Below the pieces are notes generated by a model. The model made no database searches and was not told where the DNA came from. It saw only the letters and a list, made by a program, of their open reading frames with translations. Below are positions 8,891 through 16,724 of a DNA stretch of 64,000 nucleotides, piece after piece (positions within the stretch are counted from its first letter, which is position 1; each line of letters starts with the position of its first letter). Source of the stretch: Streptomyces nymphaeiformis (GTDB lineage Bacteria; Actinomycetota; Actinomycetes; Streptomycetales; Streptomycetaceae); the NCBI RefSeq assembly GCF_014203895.1, contig NZ_JACHJY010000005.1, forward strand, positions 248,001 through 312,000, in the 5' to 3' direction. A program made the position numbers and the translations under genes.

Positions 8891-9889
8891 TTACTCAGGG
8901 TTGTCCGCGAGCGACCGTGCCGCTCTGACGCAATGGGCGAGCGCCGCCCGGGCATAAGCGGGCGAAGCACCCGCGAGACCGCACGAGGGCGTGACCACGA
9001 CGGACTCCGCGAGAGTCCCCGGATTCAGCCCCAGCCTGCGCCACAGCGTCCTGACACCCATGACGCTACCGCCCGGGTCCGACAACGCGGTGTCAGTGGA
9101 CGGCACCACACCGGCGAAGAGCTTCGTCCCGGCCTCCACGGCCTCGCCGATCGACTCCTCGTCACGTTCGGTGAGGAGCGAGAAATCGAACGAGATGCCC
9201 GCGGCCCCGACGCGGCGCAGCAGCGCGAACGGCACGTCGGGCGCGCAGGAGTGGACGATCACCGGCCCGTCGTGGACGGCCATGACGTCCCGCAGGGCGC
9301 TCTCCACGACCTGCCGGTCCACGGCCCGGTGGGTGCGGTAGCCGCTGGCGGTACGGATCTGCCCGCGCAGCACGGCGATGAGCGAGGGCTCGTCGAGCTG
9401 GAGGACCGGGCGGGCCCCCGGAACGCGCTTCTTCAGCTCCGCGAGGTGCGTGTGGAGGCCCTCGGCGAGCGAGCCGGCCAGGTCGCGGCACGCGCCCGCG
9501 TCGCCGAGGGCGGCCTCGCCGCCGCGCAGCTCCAGGGCCGCGGCGAGCGTCCACGGGCCGACGGCCTGGACCTTGAGCGGACCCTCGTACCCCTGGGTGA
9601 ACTCCTCCAGGGCGTCCAGGTCCTCGCCGAGCCAGGAGCGGGCCCGCTTGGTGTCGCGGCCGGGCCGGTCGCTGATCCGCCAGCCGCTCGGCTCCACGTG
9701 CGCGTACAGGTCGACGAGCATGCCGATCGTCCGGCCGATCATGTCGGCGCCGGGCCCGCGCGCGGGCAGCTCGGGAAGGAACGGGAAGTCCTCGAAGGAC
9801 CCGGTGGCCGTCTTCGCCGCCTCGCGCGCGTCGCCGCCGGGCAGGGAGCCGACGCCGGTGGCCGGCCCCCAGAGCTTGATCTCGTCCAT
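8891..9889 (-). CDS. MetE C-terminal-like methionine synthase family protein
   Basis: 332 aa, about the size of the catalytic half of cobalamin-independent methionine synthase, without the N-terminal duplicate of MetE. It has the family opening GVGSLPGGDAREA, the QLDEPSL core motif and VHSCAPDVPF, consistent with the UROD/MetE-like TIM barrel that binds zinc and a thiol substrate. Annotated homologues in Streptomyces are called methionine synthase, but true activity on homocysteine cannot be judged from sequence. It starts three bases after the SDR stop and is followed by ligA, so it is probably co-transcribed with both. Confidence 0.8.
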   Translation of the reverse strand: MDEIKLWGPATGVGSLPGGDAREAAKTATGSFEDFPFLPELPARGPGADMIGRTIGMLVDLYAHVEPSGWRISDRPGRDTKRARSWLGEDLDALEEFTQGYEGPLKVQAVGPWTLAAALELRGGEAALGDAGACRDLAGSLAEGLHTHLAELKKRVPGARPVLQLDEPSLIAVLRGQIRTASGYRTHRAVDRQVVESALRDVMAVHDGPVIVHSCAPDVPFALLRRVGAAGISFDFSLLTERDEESIGEAVEAGTKLFAGVVPSTDTALSDPGGSVMGVRTLWRRLGLNPGTLAESVVVTPSCGLAGASPAYARAALAHCVRAARSLADNPE

Positions 9890-9892
9890 GCC

Positions 9893-10582
9893 CTATCGCC
9901 CCGGGCGCACGGTCAGATCGTTGATCTCCGCGTCACGCGGCAGGTCGATCGCGGTGATGATCGCCGTCGCGACGGACTCGGGGTCGATCCACCTCGACGG
10001 GTCGTACTCCTTGCCCTCCTGCTGGTGGACCTTCGCCTGCATGGGGCTGGCGGTGCGGCCCGGGTAGACCGAGGTCACCCGCACCCCGTTGGCGTGCTCC
10101 TCGTGCCGCAGGGAGTCCGCGAGGGCCTTGAGGCCGTGCTTGGACGCGGCGTACGCGCCCCACTCGGCGTGCGCGTTGAGCCCGGCGCCCGAGTTCACGA
10201 AGACGACGTGGCCCTGGGAGACCCGCAGCTGCGGCAGGAAGTGCCGGGTCAGCTCGGCCGGGGCGACCAGGTTGACGTTCAGCTGGTGGTGCCAGGTCTT
10301 CGGGGTCAGCTCCCCGATCGGCCCGAGGTCGACGACACCCGCGATGTGCAGCAGGGAGTCCACCCGGTCGGGCAGGCTCTGGTGCGAGAACGCCCAGGAC
10401 AGCCGGTCCGGGTCGGCGAGGTCCCCGACGAGCGTCCGCGCCCCGGGGAACTGGGCGGCGAGCTCCTTGGCCCGCCCCGCGTCGCGCGCGTGGAGCACGA
10501 GCTCGTCCCCGCGCGCGTGCAGACGGCGCGCGACGGCCGCGCCGATGCCGGAACCCGCTCCGGTGATCACATGTGTAGCCAT
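9893..10582 (-). CDS. Short-chain dehydrogenase/reductase
   Basis: 229 aa from the ATG giving MATHVITGAGSGIGAAV; an alternative ATG three codons upstream is equally close and neither has a strong ribosome site. A classical SDR: the NAD(P)-binding TGAGSGIG motif at the N-terminus, a DLADPD acidic site, HIAGV, the catalytic serine in VNSGAG, and the YAASKHG catalytic tyrosine/lysine motif. The substrate is unknown. It begins 16 bases after the LOG-like gene and ends three bases before the MetE-like gene, indicating an operon. Confidence 0.88.
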   Translation of the reverse strand: MATHVITGAGSGIGAAVARRLHARGDELVLHARDAGRAKELAAQFPGARTLVGDLADPDRLSWAFSHQSLPDRVDSLLHIAGVVDLGPIGELTPKTWHHQLNVNLVAPAELTRHFLPQLRVSQGHVVFVNSGAGLNAHAEWGAYAASKHGLKALADSLRHEEHANGVRVTSVYPGRTASPMQAKVHQQEGKEYDPSRWIDPESVATAIITAIDLPRDAEINDLTVRPGR

Positions 10583-10598
10583 GCGCACCATGCTCGCA

Positions 10599-11138
10599 TC
10601 AGCGGGAGGCGATCTCCGCCTCCAGGTGGGCGAGGGCGGTCTGGCCGTCGTCCGCGAAGAGGGCGAGGGCGGCGAGGGGGAGCGGGAGGAAGCCCTCCGA
10701 CTCCATGCGCTGGAACTGGGTCTTGAGGCCGTCGTAGAAACCGGCGGTGTTGAGGAACGCGACCGGCTTGGAGTGCTTGCCGTGCTTCTTCAGCTCCAGG
10801 ATCTCGGTGGCCTCGTCGAGGGTGCCCGTGCCGCCGGCCATGACCACGATCGCGTCGGACTTGGCGAGGAGCAGCGCCTTGCGCTCGGCGAGGTCGCCGG
10901 CGACGACCATCTCGTCGGCGTTCGGGCGGGCCTTGTGGGCGAGGAAGTCGACGGAGACGCCGACGAGCCGGCCGCCCGCCTCCTGGACGCCGTCCGCGAC
11001 GACCTTCATCAGGCCGGTGTCGGAACCGCCCCAGACGAGGGTGTGGCCTGCCTTGCCGAGGAGCGTGGCGAAGTCGCGGGCGGGGGCCGTGTACCGCTCG
11101 TCGAGGTCGGCGGCGGAGAGGAAGACGCAGATGTTCAT
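10599..11138 (-). CDS. LOG-like Rossmann-fold protein (TIGR00730 type)
   Basis: 179 aa from an ATG preceded by GGTGGAG. The fold is that of the LOG/lysine decarboxylase-like family, whose characterised members release cytokinin bases from nucleotide monophosphates. It shows VFLSAADLDERY at the start, GGSDTGLM near residue 38 and the nucleotide motif at 101-109, which reads AGGTGTLDE rather than the usual PGGxGTxxE. The glutamate and threonine are kept, the proline is not. Activity on nucleotides is therefore uncertain. It is the first gene of the run towards ligA and diverges from the gene at 11239. Confidence 0.8.
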   Translation of the reverse strand: MNICVFLSAADLDERYTAPARDFATLLGKAGHTLVWGGSDTGLMKVVADGVQEAGGRLVGVSVDFLAHKARPNADEMVVAGDLAERKALLLAKSDAIVVMAGGTGTLDEATEILELKKHGKHSKPVAFLNTAGFYDGLKTQFQRMESEGFLPLPLAALALFADDGQTALAHLEAEIASR

Positions 11139-11238
11139 GGGCTCCACCGTAGGGGGTCGTGGAAGAAAGTCCGGCGGGCGGCGATGAGTTCCGGCGGGGG
11201 CTCCGGTCTGCACTGCCATGGACGAGGTATGCACCACG

Positions 11239-11778
11239 ATGAGCGGGGTCCGGGGCCGGGTCGTGTCGCGGGACGGTACGGAGATCCCGTACGAGCGGTA
11301 CGGGGACGGGCGGGCCGTCGTCCTGGTCGGCGGCGCCGACGGGAGCGGGCGGGCGCTCGCCGGGCTGCTCGCCCGGCGCTTCTCCGTCGTGACGTACGAG
11401 CGGCGCGCGACGGCCGCGGTGGAGCGGGAGATCGAGGACCTGGCGGCCGTCCTGGAGGCGGCGGGGCCGGGGGCGGCGGTGCACGGCACGGAGACGGGCG
11501 GTGTCCTCGCGCTCGCGGGGGCCGCGGCCGGACTGCCGGTGGACACGGTGTCGGTGTACGAGCCGGAGCCCCTCGCGGACGGGCTCGTGGCGGCGGTCCA
11601 CGCGCGCGTGCTCGTCGTCGACGGGGGCGCGAGCCCGGTGGAGACCCGGCACGCGGCCCGCGCCCTGACGGCGGCACTCCCCCGGGCCCGGCACCGCACC
11701 CTGACGGGCCAGACGCACGAGGTGGCCCCGCACGTCCTGGCGCCGGTCCTGGAGGAGTTCCTCGACGAGCCGGTCTAG
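11239..11778 (+). CDS. Alpha/beta-hydrolase-fold protein lacking the serine nucleophile
   Basis: 179 aa from the ATG at 11239 (MSGVRGRVV), with GAGG twelve bases upstream; an ATG at 11218 is possible. The N-terminal strand pattern, the VVLVGGADGSG oxyanion region and VSVYEPE match alpha/beta hydrolases. At the nucleophile elbow the sequence is GTETG (83-87), where GxSxG is expected, so glutamate replaces serine. Candidate acid D128 and histidine H160 (GQTHEV) remain. No lid domain is present, so it is shorter than usual. It is probably not a normal serine hydrolase. It is convergent with mnmA. Confidence 0.75.
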   Translation: MSGVRGRVVSRDGTEIPYERYGDGRAVVLVGGADGSGRALAGLLARRFSVVTYERRATAAVEREIEDLAAVLEAAGPGAAVHGTETGGVLALAGAAAGLPVDTVSVYEPEPLADGLVAAVHARVLVVDGGASPVETRHAARALTAALPRARHRTLTGQTHEVAPHVLAPVLEEFLDEPV

Positions 11779-11814
11779 GGCCTGTCCGGCCCTGATCCGC
11801 CGGGCAGGCCCTAG
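11775..11814. terminator. Bidirectional terminator containing both stop codons
   Basis: A 16-position stem, CTAGGGCCTG...CAGGCCCTAG plus an inner CCGGC/GCCGG, joined by one wobble pair, with an eight-base loop. The TAG stop of the upstream gene (11776-11778) and the TAG stop of mnmA on the other strand (11811-11813) both lie within the arms. It serves two convergent genes. Confidence 0.85.
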
Positions 11815-12923
11815 GCGGTCGCGGTCGTGCGGCGCGTGGTCGTCGCGATCGTCGCCGAGCCCACCACGCGCGTGTCGTCGTACAGGACGATCGCCTGGCC
11901 GGGGGCGACGCCGCGGACCGGCTCGTCGAAGACGACCTTCAGCTCGCCGTCCTCCATCGCCGCGCTCACCGGCGTCTCGCCGCCGTGGGCGCGGAGCTGG
12001 GCCGTGTAGCGGCCGGGGCCCTCGGGGGCGGTGCCGCACCAGCGGGGCTTGATCGCGGTGAGGGCGGTGACGTCGAGGGCCTCGGCGGGGCCGACGGTCA
12101 CCGTGTTGTTCACGGGCGAGATGTCGAGGACGTAGCGGGGCTTGCCGTCCGCGGCCGGGTGCCCGATCCGCAGGCCCTTGCGCTGGCCGATGGTGAAGCC
12201 GTACGCGCCCTCGTGGGTGCCGAGCTTGGTGCCGGCCTCGTCGACGATGTCGCCCTCGGCCTTGCCCAGGCGGGTCGCCAGGAAGCCCTGGGTGTCGCCG
12301 TCGGCGATGAAGCAGATGTCGTGGCTGTCGGGCTTCTTCGCGACCGCGAGCCCGCGCCGCTCGGCCTCCGCCCGGATCTCGTCCTTGGTGGTGAGGGTGT
12401 CGCCGAGCGGGAACATCGCGTGCGCGAGCTGCTTCTCGTCGAGGACGCCGAGGACGTACGACTGGTCCTTGGCCATGTCGGAGGCCCGGTGCAGCTCGCG
12501 GGTGCCGTCCTCGTTCAGGACGACGGTGGCGTAGTGGCCGGTGCAGACCGCGTCGAAGCCGAGGGCGAGCGCCTTGTCGAGGAGCGCCGCGAACTTGATC
12601 TTCTCGTTGCAGCGCAGGCACGGGTTGGGGGTGCGGCCCGCCTCGTACTCCGCGACGAAGTCGTCGACGACGTCCTCGCGGAACCGCTCGGCGAGGTCCC
12701 ACACGTAGAACGGGATGCCGATGACGTCGGCCGCCCGGCGCGCGTCGCGCGAGTCCTCGATCGTGCAACAGCCGCGCGCTCCCGTACGGAACGACTGCGG
12801 GTTCGCGGAGAGGGCCAGGTGCACGCCGGTGACGTCGTGACCGGCTTCGGCGGCGCGGGCGGCGGCGACGGCGGAGTCCACTCCGCCCGACATGGCGGCG
12901 AGAACACGGAGAGTCTTAGTCAT
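11811..12923 (-). CDS. mnmA: tRNA-specific 2-thiouridylase MnmA
   Basis: 370 aa from the ATG giving MTKTLRVLAAMSGGVDS; longer upstream reading has no family support. MnmA adds sulfur to wobble uridine 34 of tRNAs for Lys, Glu and Gln in the cytoplasm, using ATP and sulfur relayed from a cysteine desulfurase. The PP-loop SGGVDS, the first catalytic cysteine region NPCLRCNEKIKF and the second, DSHDICFI, are all present, as is the C-terminal beta-barrel. The likely sulfur donor gene lies nearby at 13701-14864, with an amidase gene between. Confidence 0.96.
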   Translation of the reverse strand: MTKTLRVLAAMSGGVDSAVAAARAAEAGHDVTGVHLALSANPQSFRTGARGCCTIEDSRDARRAADVIGIPFYVWDLAERFREDVVDDFVAEYEAGRTPNPCLRCNEKIKFAALLDKALALGFDAVCTGHYATVVLNEDGTRELHRASDMAKDQSYVLGVLDEKQLAHAMFPLGDTLTTKDEIRAEAERRGLAVAKKPDSHDICFIADGDTQGFLATRLGKAEGDIVDEAGTKLGTHEGAYGFTIGQRKGLRIGHPAADGKPRYVLDISPVNNTVTVGPAEALDVTALTAIKPRWCGTAPEGPGRYTAQLRAHGGETPVSAAMEDGELKVVFDEPVRGVAPGQAIVLYDDTRVVGSATIATTTRRTTATA

Positions 12924-12984
12924 AGCCCTCCCAGGGTACGGGGCTCCGGGAACCGCGGTCGCGGTCGTCGGCGTTCTCCGTGAC

Positions 12985-13659
12985 ATGGGGAGTGAGTCGA
13001 AGGGCGCGGGGACCGGTGCGGGCAGTCGTCGGATGGGGCGGCGGGCCGTGCTGATCGGCGGTGCGGCCGCCGCGGTGGGCACGGTCGCGCTGGCCAGGGA
13101 CGAGCTGGGGCGCCTGTACTGGCGGCTGCCGGGGATGGAGAAGAAGCGGGTCGAGGGAGAGCTCGACCACAAGGGCGCCGAGTGGACGTCGGCGTCGCGC
13201 GCGAACTGGCGGCGGGCGGACCGGCCGGACGACTACGTGATCGACCGGGTCGTGATCCACGTCGTCCAGGGCAGCTACGCGTCCGCCCTGAAGGTCTTCA
13301 AGGACCCGGCGCACGGGGCCGCCGCGCACTACGTGGTCCGCAAGGACGGTCATGTGGCGCAGATGATCCGCGAGCTCGACGTCGCCTTCCACGCCGGGAA
13401 CCGCGACATGAACGAGCGGAGCATCGGCATCGAGCACGAGGGCTTCGTCGACCGGCCGCAGGACTTCACGGCGGCGATGTACGAGGGCTCGGCGCGGCTC
13501 ACGGCCGACATATGCGCGCGGTACGGGATACCCGTGGACCGGGAGCACGTCATCGGGCACGTGGAGGTGCCCGGCACGGACCACACCGATCCCGGTCCCC
13601 ACTGGGACTGGGACCGGTACATGCGGCTCGTGCGGAGGGCGCGGGCGGCGATCGGCTGA
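12985..13659 (+). CDS. N-acetylmuramoyl-L-alanine amidase, Tat-exported
   Basis: 224 aa from the ATG at 12985, which keeps the export signal; a start at 13033 is possible but would lose part of it. The N-terminus has a twin-arginine pattern (SRRMGRRAVLIGG) and a hydrophobic stretch AAAAVGTVAL, indicating Tat secretion. The rest is an Amidase_2/PGRP fold: the zinc histidine in VVIHVVQGSY, the central FHAGN and GIEHEGF motifs, and the C-terminal HTDPGPHWDWDRYM zinc ligands. It should cut the bond between muramic acid and the stem peptide in the cell wall. It diverges from mnmA with 61 bases between the starts. Confidence 0.9.
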   Translation: MGSESKGAGTGAGSRRMGRRAVLIGGAAAAVGTVALARDELGRLYWRLPGMEKKRVEGELDHKGAEWTSASRANWRRADRPDDYVIDRVVIHVVQGSYASALKVFKDPAHGAAAHYVVRKDGHVAQMIRELDVAFHAGNRDMNERSIGIEHEGFVDRPQDFTAAMYEGSARLTADICARYGIPVDREHVIGHVEVPGTDHTDPGPHWDWDRYMRLVRRARAAIG

Positions 13660-13671
13660 GGCCCTGGGCCG

Positions 13672-13700
13672 GCGGTCGGCGGCCGGCCGCGGCCGACCGC
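13672..13700. terminator. Bidirectional terminator, amidase and cysteine desulfurase
   Basis: A perfect 9-bp inverted repeat (13672-13680 with 13692-13700) lies around a GGCCGGCC-rich centre, between two convergent genes. It abuts the stop of the minus-strand gene. Confidence 0.65.
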
Positions 13701-14864
13701 TCAGCTGAGGCCGGCGGTCCTCGCCCGTTCCACGGCCGGGCCGATCGCCTGCGCGACCGCCGCCACGTCCTCCTTCGTGGAGGTGTGGCCGAGCGAGAAG
13801 CGCAGGGTGCCCCGGGCCAGGTCCGGATCGGTGCCGGTGGCGAGCAGGACGTGGCTGGGCTGGGCGATGCCGGCGGTGCAGGCGGAGCCGGTGGAGCAGG
13901 CGATGCCGGCCGCGTCGAGCAGCAGGAGCAGGGAGTCGCCCTCGCAGCCGGGGAACGTGAAGTGGGCGTTGGCGGGGAGCCGCTCGACGGGGTCGCCGCC
14001 GAGGATCGCGTCGGGCACGAGCGCCCGGACGGCGGTGACGAGCTCGTCGCGCAGGGCGCCGACCTCGCGGGCGAACTCCTCCTGCCGCTCGGCGGCGAGC
14101 CGCGCGGCGACGGCGAAGGCGGCGACGGCGGGCACGTCGAGGGTGCCGGAGCGGACGTGCCGCTCCTGGCCGCCGCCGTGCAGGACCGGTACGGGGGTGT
14201 GCTCGCGGCCGAGGAGCAGGGCTCCGATGCCGTACGGGCCGCCGATCTTGTGGCCGGAGACGGTCATCGCGGCGAGCCCGGAGGCGGCGAAGTCGACCGG
14301 GACCTGGCCGACGGCCTGGACGGCGTCCGCGTGCAGGGGGACGCCGAACTCGGCGGCGGCGTCGGCGAGTTCACGGACCGGCATGATCGTGCCGATCTCG
14401 TTGTTCGCCCACATGACGGTGGCCAGGGCCACGGACTCCGGGTCGCGGGCGATCGCCTCGCGGAGCGCGTCCGGGTGGACGCGGCCGTGGCGGTCGACGG
14501 GCAGGTACTCGACCTGGGCGCCCTCGTGCGTGGCCAGCCAGTCGACGGCGTCCAGGACGGCGTGGTGCTCGACCGGGCTGGCCAGGACGCGGGTACGGCG
14601 GGGGTCGGCGTCGCGGCGGGCCCAGTACAGGCCCTTCACGGCGAGGTTGTCCGCCTCCGTGCCACCGGAGGTGAAGACGACCTCGCTCGGCCGCGCGCCG
14701 AGCGCGGCGGCGAGCGTCTCGCGCCCCTCCTCGACGGTCCGCCGGGCGCGGCGGCCGGCGGCGTGCAGGGAGGAGGCGTTGCCCGTGACGGCGAGCTGGG
14801 CGGTCATCGCCTCGATCGCCTCGGGCAGCATGGGCGTGGTCGCGGCGTGGTCGAGGTAAGCCAT
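13701..14864 (-). CDS. Cysteine desulfurase (NifS/IscS type)
   Basis: 387 aa, the usual IscS length. A PLP enzyme that removes sulfur from L-cysteine and passes it on as a persulfide. It opens with YLDHAATTP. The PLP lysine lies in TVSGHKIGGPYGIG, and the catalytic cysteine in CSTGSACTAGIAQPS near residue 325, a loop of the class I type. Closeness to mnmA suggests that it feeds tRNA 2-thiolation, though a role in Fe-S assembly is possible. No scaffold gene such as iscU is adjacent. Confidence 0.93.
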   Translation of the reverse strand: MAYLDHAATTPMLPEAIEAMTAQLAVTGNASSLHAAGRRARRTVEEGRETLAAALGARPSEVVFTSGGTEADNLAVKGLYWARRDADPRRTRVLASPVEHHAVLDAVDWLATHEGAQVEYLPVDRHGRVHPDALREAIARDPESVALATVMWANNEIGTIMPVRELADAAAEFGVPLHADAVQAVGQVPVDFAASGLAAMTVSGHKIGGPYGIGALLLGREHTPVPVLHGGGQERHVRSGTLDVPAVAAFAVAARLAAERQEEFAREVGALRDELVTAVRALVPDAILGGDPVERLPANAHFTFPGCEGDSLLLLLDAAGIACSTGSACTAGIAQPSHVLLATGTDPDLARGTLRFSLGHTSTKEDVAAVAQAIGPAVERARTAGLS

Positions 14865-15042
14865 GGTGGGTCGATTCTACGAGCCCGCCGCGCGGCGCCT
14901 GCGGGGCGTCCCGTTTCGGCCGGGCTCCGTGGGCGGTTCTCGGCCGCACCGCCCGCCGCGCGTCCACGCCCCGGCCGGGTGCCCGCACCCACGCCCGCGC
15001 GGGGCGGCGCCCCCGTGCCGTGCGTGCGGTGCCCCGGCCCAC

Positions 15043-15067
15043 CCCGTGCGGGCACCGCCCGCACGGG
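15043..15067 (-). terminator. Hairpin after thioesterase gene
   Basis: A perfect 11-bp stem, CCCGTGCGGGC with GCCCGCACGGG, and a three-base loop, starting six bases past the stop codon of the minus-strand gene. It sits at the edge of an otherwise featureless, extremely GC-rich gap of about 200 bases. Confidence 0.7.
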
Positions 15068-15073
15068 TGCGGG

Positions 15074-15925
15074 TCAGGCGCGCGGGGCTCGGGCCAGCTG
15101 GCGGGACTGGGCCACCAGGCGGTTCGCCGTGTCCCAGACCTCCGCGTCCTCCTCCAGGAAGCCGCCCGCCAGGTTGCGGGTCGTGATGGAGACCCGGAGC
15201 GGGCCGGGGGCCGGGCGGCAGCGGACGTGGGTGGTCAGTTCGACCGTCGGCGTCCAGCCCTGCAGGCCCAGCTCGAACGACGTCGGCGGCAGCGCGTCCA
15301 CCGCGAGGAGCAGCGACAGGGCGTCCGGCTCGCGCCCGTCCGCCAGGCCGAACCAGGCCCGCATCTCGCCCTTCCCGGACGGCGCTCCGACCGCCCAGCC
15401 CACGCAGGACGGGTCGAGCCGGAGGTCGAGGCGGTCCGCGATCGCCGAGGAGCCGGGGATCCTCGGGGCCGGGTTGTCCGCCGCGCTGAAGCAGTTCTCG
15501 ATGGCCGCCATCGCCGGCGGCGTCGCCGTGGTGCGGACGTCGTCCGGGAGCGCGTCGAGGTCTCCGTACGAGGCGAGGACGCGGATGCGCTCCACCTCGG
15601 TGCCGTCCTCGGCGTACTGGAAGAGCGACGCCGTGCCCGTGGAGAGCGTCCGGCCGGTCCGGACGGTCTCCGTCCGGATCACCGCAGGGCCCGGCACGGA
15701 CGGCGTCAGGTAGTGCGCCGAGATCGTGAACGGGTCCGGGTGCGGCAGGTGGTCGCCGAGGGCGCGGCCGAGCAGGGCGAGGAGGTAGCCGCCGTTGACG
15801 GCGTGGATGATCGTCCAGCCGGCGGAGAGGTCGGCGTCGTAGACGCCGGGTTCCCGGAGGATGACGGCGGTGTCGCGGTCGAACTCATGCACGGCGGTGG
15901 TCGCCGTCTCGGTGCTCGTGCTCAT
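15074..15925 (-). CDS. Acyl-CoA thioesterase-like double hotdog protein
   Basis: 283 aa from the ATG giving MSTSTETATTAVHEFD; reading further upstream would run into the neighbour. The sequence fits the TesB-like/4HBT_3 family with two hotdog folds: an N-terminal domain with the VNGGYLLALLGRAL helix and YLTPSVPG strand, and a C-terminal half with PTSFELGLQGWTPTVELTTHVR and RNLAGGFLEEDAEVWD. These proteins hydrolyse acyl-CoA thioesters, though many members have no known substrate. It lies 23 bases upstream of the TRIC-like gene, in the same direction. Confidence 0.8.
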   Translation of the reverse strand: MSTSTETATTAVHEFDRDTAVILREPGVYDADLSAGWTIIHAVNGGYLLALLGRALGDHLPHPDPFTISAHYLTPSVPGPAVIRTETVRTGRTLSTGTASLFQYAEDGTEVERIRVLASYGDLDALPDDVRTTATPPAMAAIENCFSAADNPAPRIPGSSAIADRLDLRLDPSCVGWAVGAPSGKGEMRAWFGLADGREPDALSLLLAVDALPPTSFELGLQGWTPTVELTTHVRCRPAPGPLRVSITTRNLAGGFLEEDAEVWDTANRLVAQSRQLARAPRA

Positions 15926-15948
15926 GTTCTCGACGGTACCGCAGCTAG

Positions 15949-16626
15949 CTACTGAGCGGTAGCTTTTTCCGGCTCCTCGCGCGCGGAGGAACGGCGGTTC
16001 CAGGCGCGGGGCGCCCGCCAGTGGAAGCGCATCGCGAGCAGGCGGAGCGCGAAGGCGGTCAGGACGGCGGCGCCGCTCGTGAACGCGTTGAGCGTGTCGA
16101 ACCGGATGCACAGCACGACCATCGTCGCGCCCACGATCGCCGGGACGGCGTACAGGTCCCGGTCCCAGCGCAGCAGCGACGGCACCTCGTTCGCGAGCAC
16201 GTCCCGCAGCACACCGCCGCCGACGGCCGTCGCGAGGCCCAGCACGGCGGAGGAGGTGAGCCCGAGGCCGTAGTCGTACGCCTTCGTCGTCCCCGTCACG
16301 CAGAACAGGCCGAGACCGGCCGCGTCGAACACGTTCACCGCGGTCTGGGTGCGCTCGACCTCCGGGTGCAGGAAGAAGACGAGGACCGCCGCGACCAGCG
16401 GCATCAGGAAGTAGCCGAGGTCGGTGAACGCGGCGGGGGGTACGGCGCCGATGACCAGGTCGCGGAAGAGACCTCCGCCGAGCGCGGTGACCTCGGCGAG
16501 GACCGCGATGCCGAAGACGTCGAAGTTCTTGCGGACGGCGAGGAGGGCGCCGGAGATGGCGAAGACGAAGATGCCGACGAGGTCGAGGGCGTGTTGAACG
16601 GAGGGGGTGAACAATTCGTGGAGCAC
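15949..16626 (-). CDS. TRIC/UPF0126 family membrane protein (YicG-like)
   Basis: 225 aa from a GTG preceded by GGGGG; a longer in-frame reading would extend into the oppF terminator. It has the duplicated three-helix pattern of the trimeric intracellular cation channel family, each repeat with a glycine-rich kinked helix: ALGGGLFRDLVIG in the first and AVGGGVLRDVLANEVP in the second. Prokaryotic TRIC proteins form potassium-permeable channels, but physiological roles are unclear. About seven hydrophobic segments are visible, with a charged C-terminal tail. Confidence 0.85.
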   Translation of the reverse strand: MLHELFTPSVQHALDLVGIFVFAISGALLAVRKNFDVFGIAVLAEVTALGGGLFRDLVIGAVPPAAFTDLGYFLMPLVAAVLVFFLHPEVERTQTAVNVFDAAGLGLFCVTGTTKAYDYGLGLTSSAVLGLATAVGGGVLRDVLANEVPSLLRWDRDLYAVPAIVGATMVVLCIRFDTLNAFTSGAAVLTAFALRLLAMRFHWRAPRAWNRRSSAREEPEKATAQ

Positions 16627-16670
16627 GCCCCCATTGTTCCGGTTGTTCCGGTGGGGGAAGACCAGGGGAG

Positions 16671-16712
16671 ACCGGAGGCCCCTGCCGTCGCATGACGGCA
16701 GGGGCCTCCGGT
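16671..16712 (-). terminator. Strong terminator of the peptide-transport operon
   Basis: A perfect 19-bp inverted repeat (16671-16689 with 16694-16712) around a GCAT loop, twelve bases past the stop of the last ABC transporter gene. One of the strongest hairpins in the window. Confidence 0.88.
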
Positions 16713-16724
16713 CCGGTGCGGGGG

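Noticed and set aside
6656..10726. A 1356-codon plus-strand open frame opposite ligA, the MetE-like gene and the SDR
   Set aside because: It is an antisense shadow of high-GC genes with low-complexity translation. The minus-strand genes have clear domains and starts.
14865..15042. A possible gene in the GC-rich gap between cysteine desulfurase and thioesterase
   Set aside because: The sequence is nearly all G and C with simple repeats and no start plus ribosome site. Only the hairpin at its right edge is convincing.
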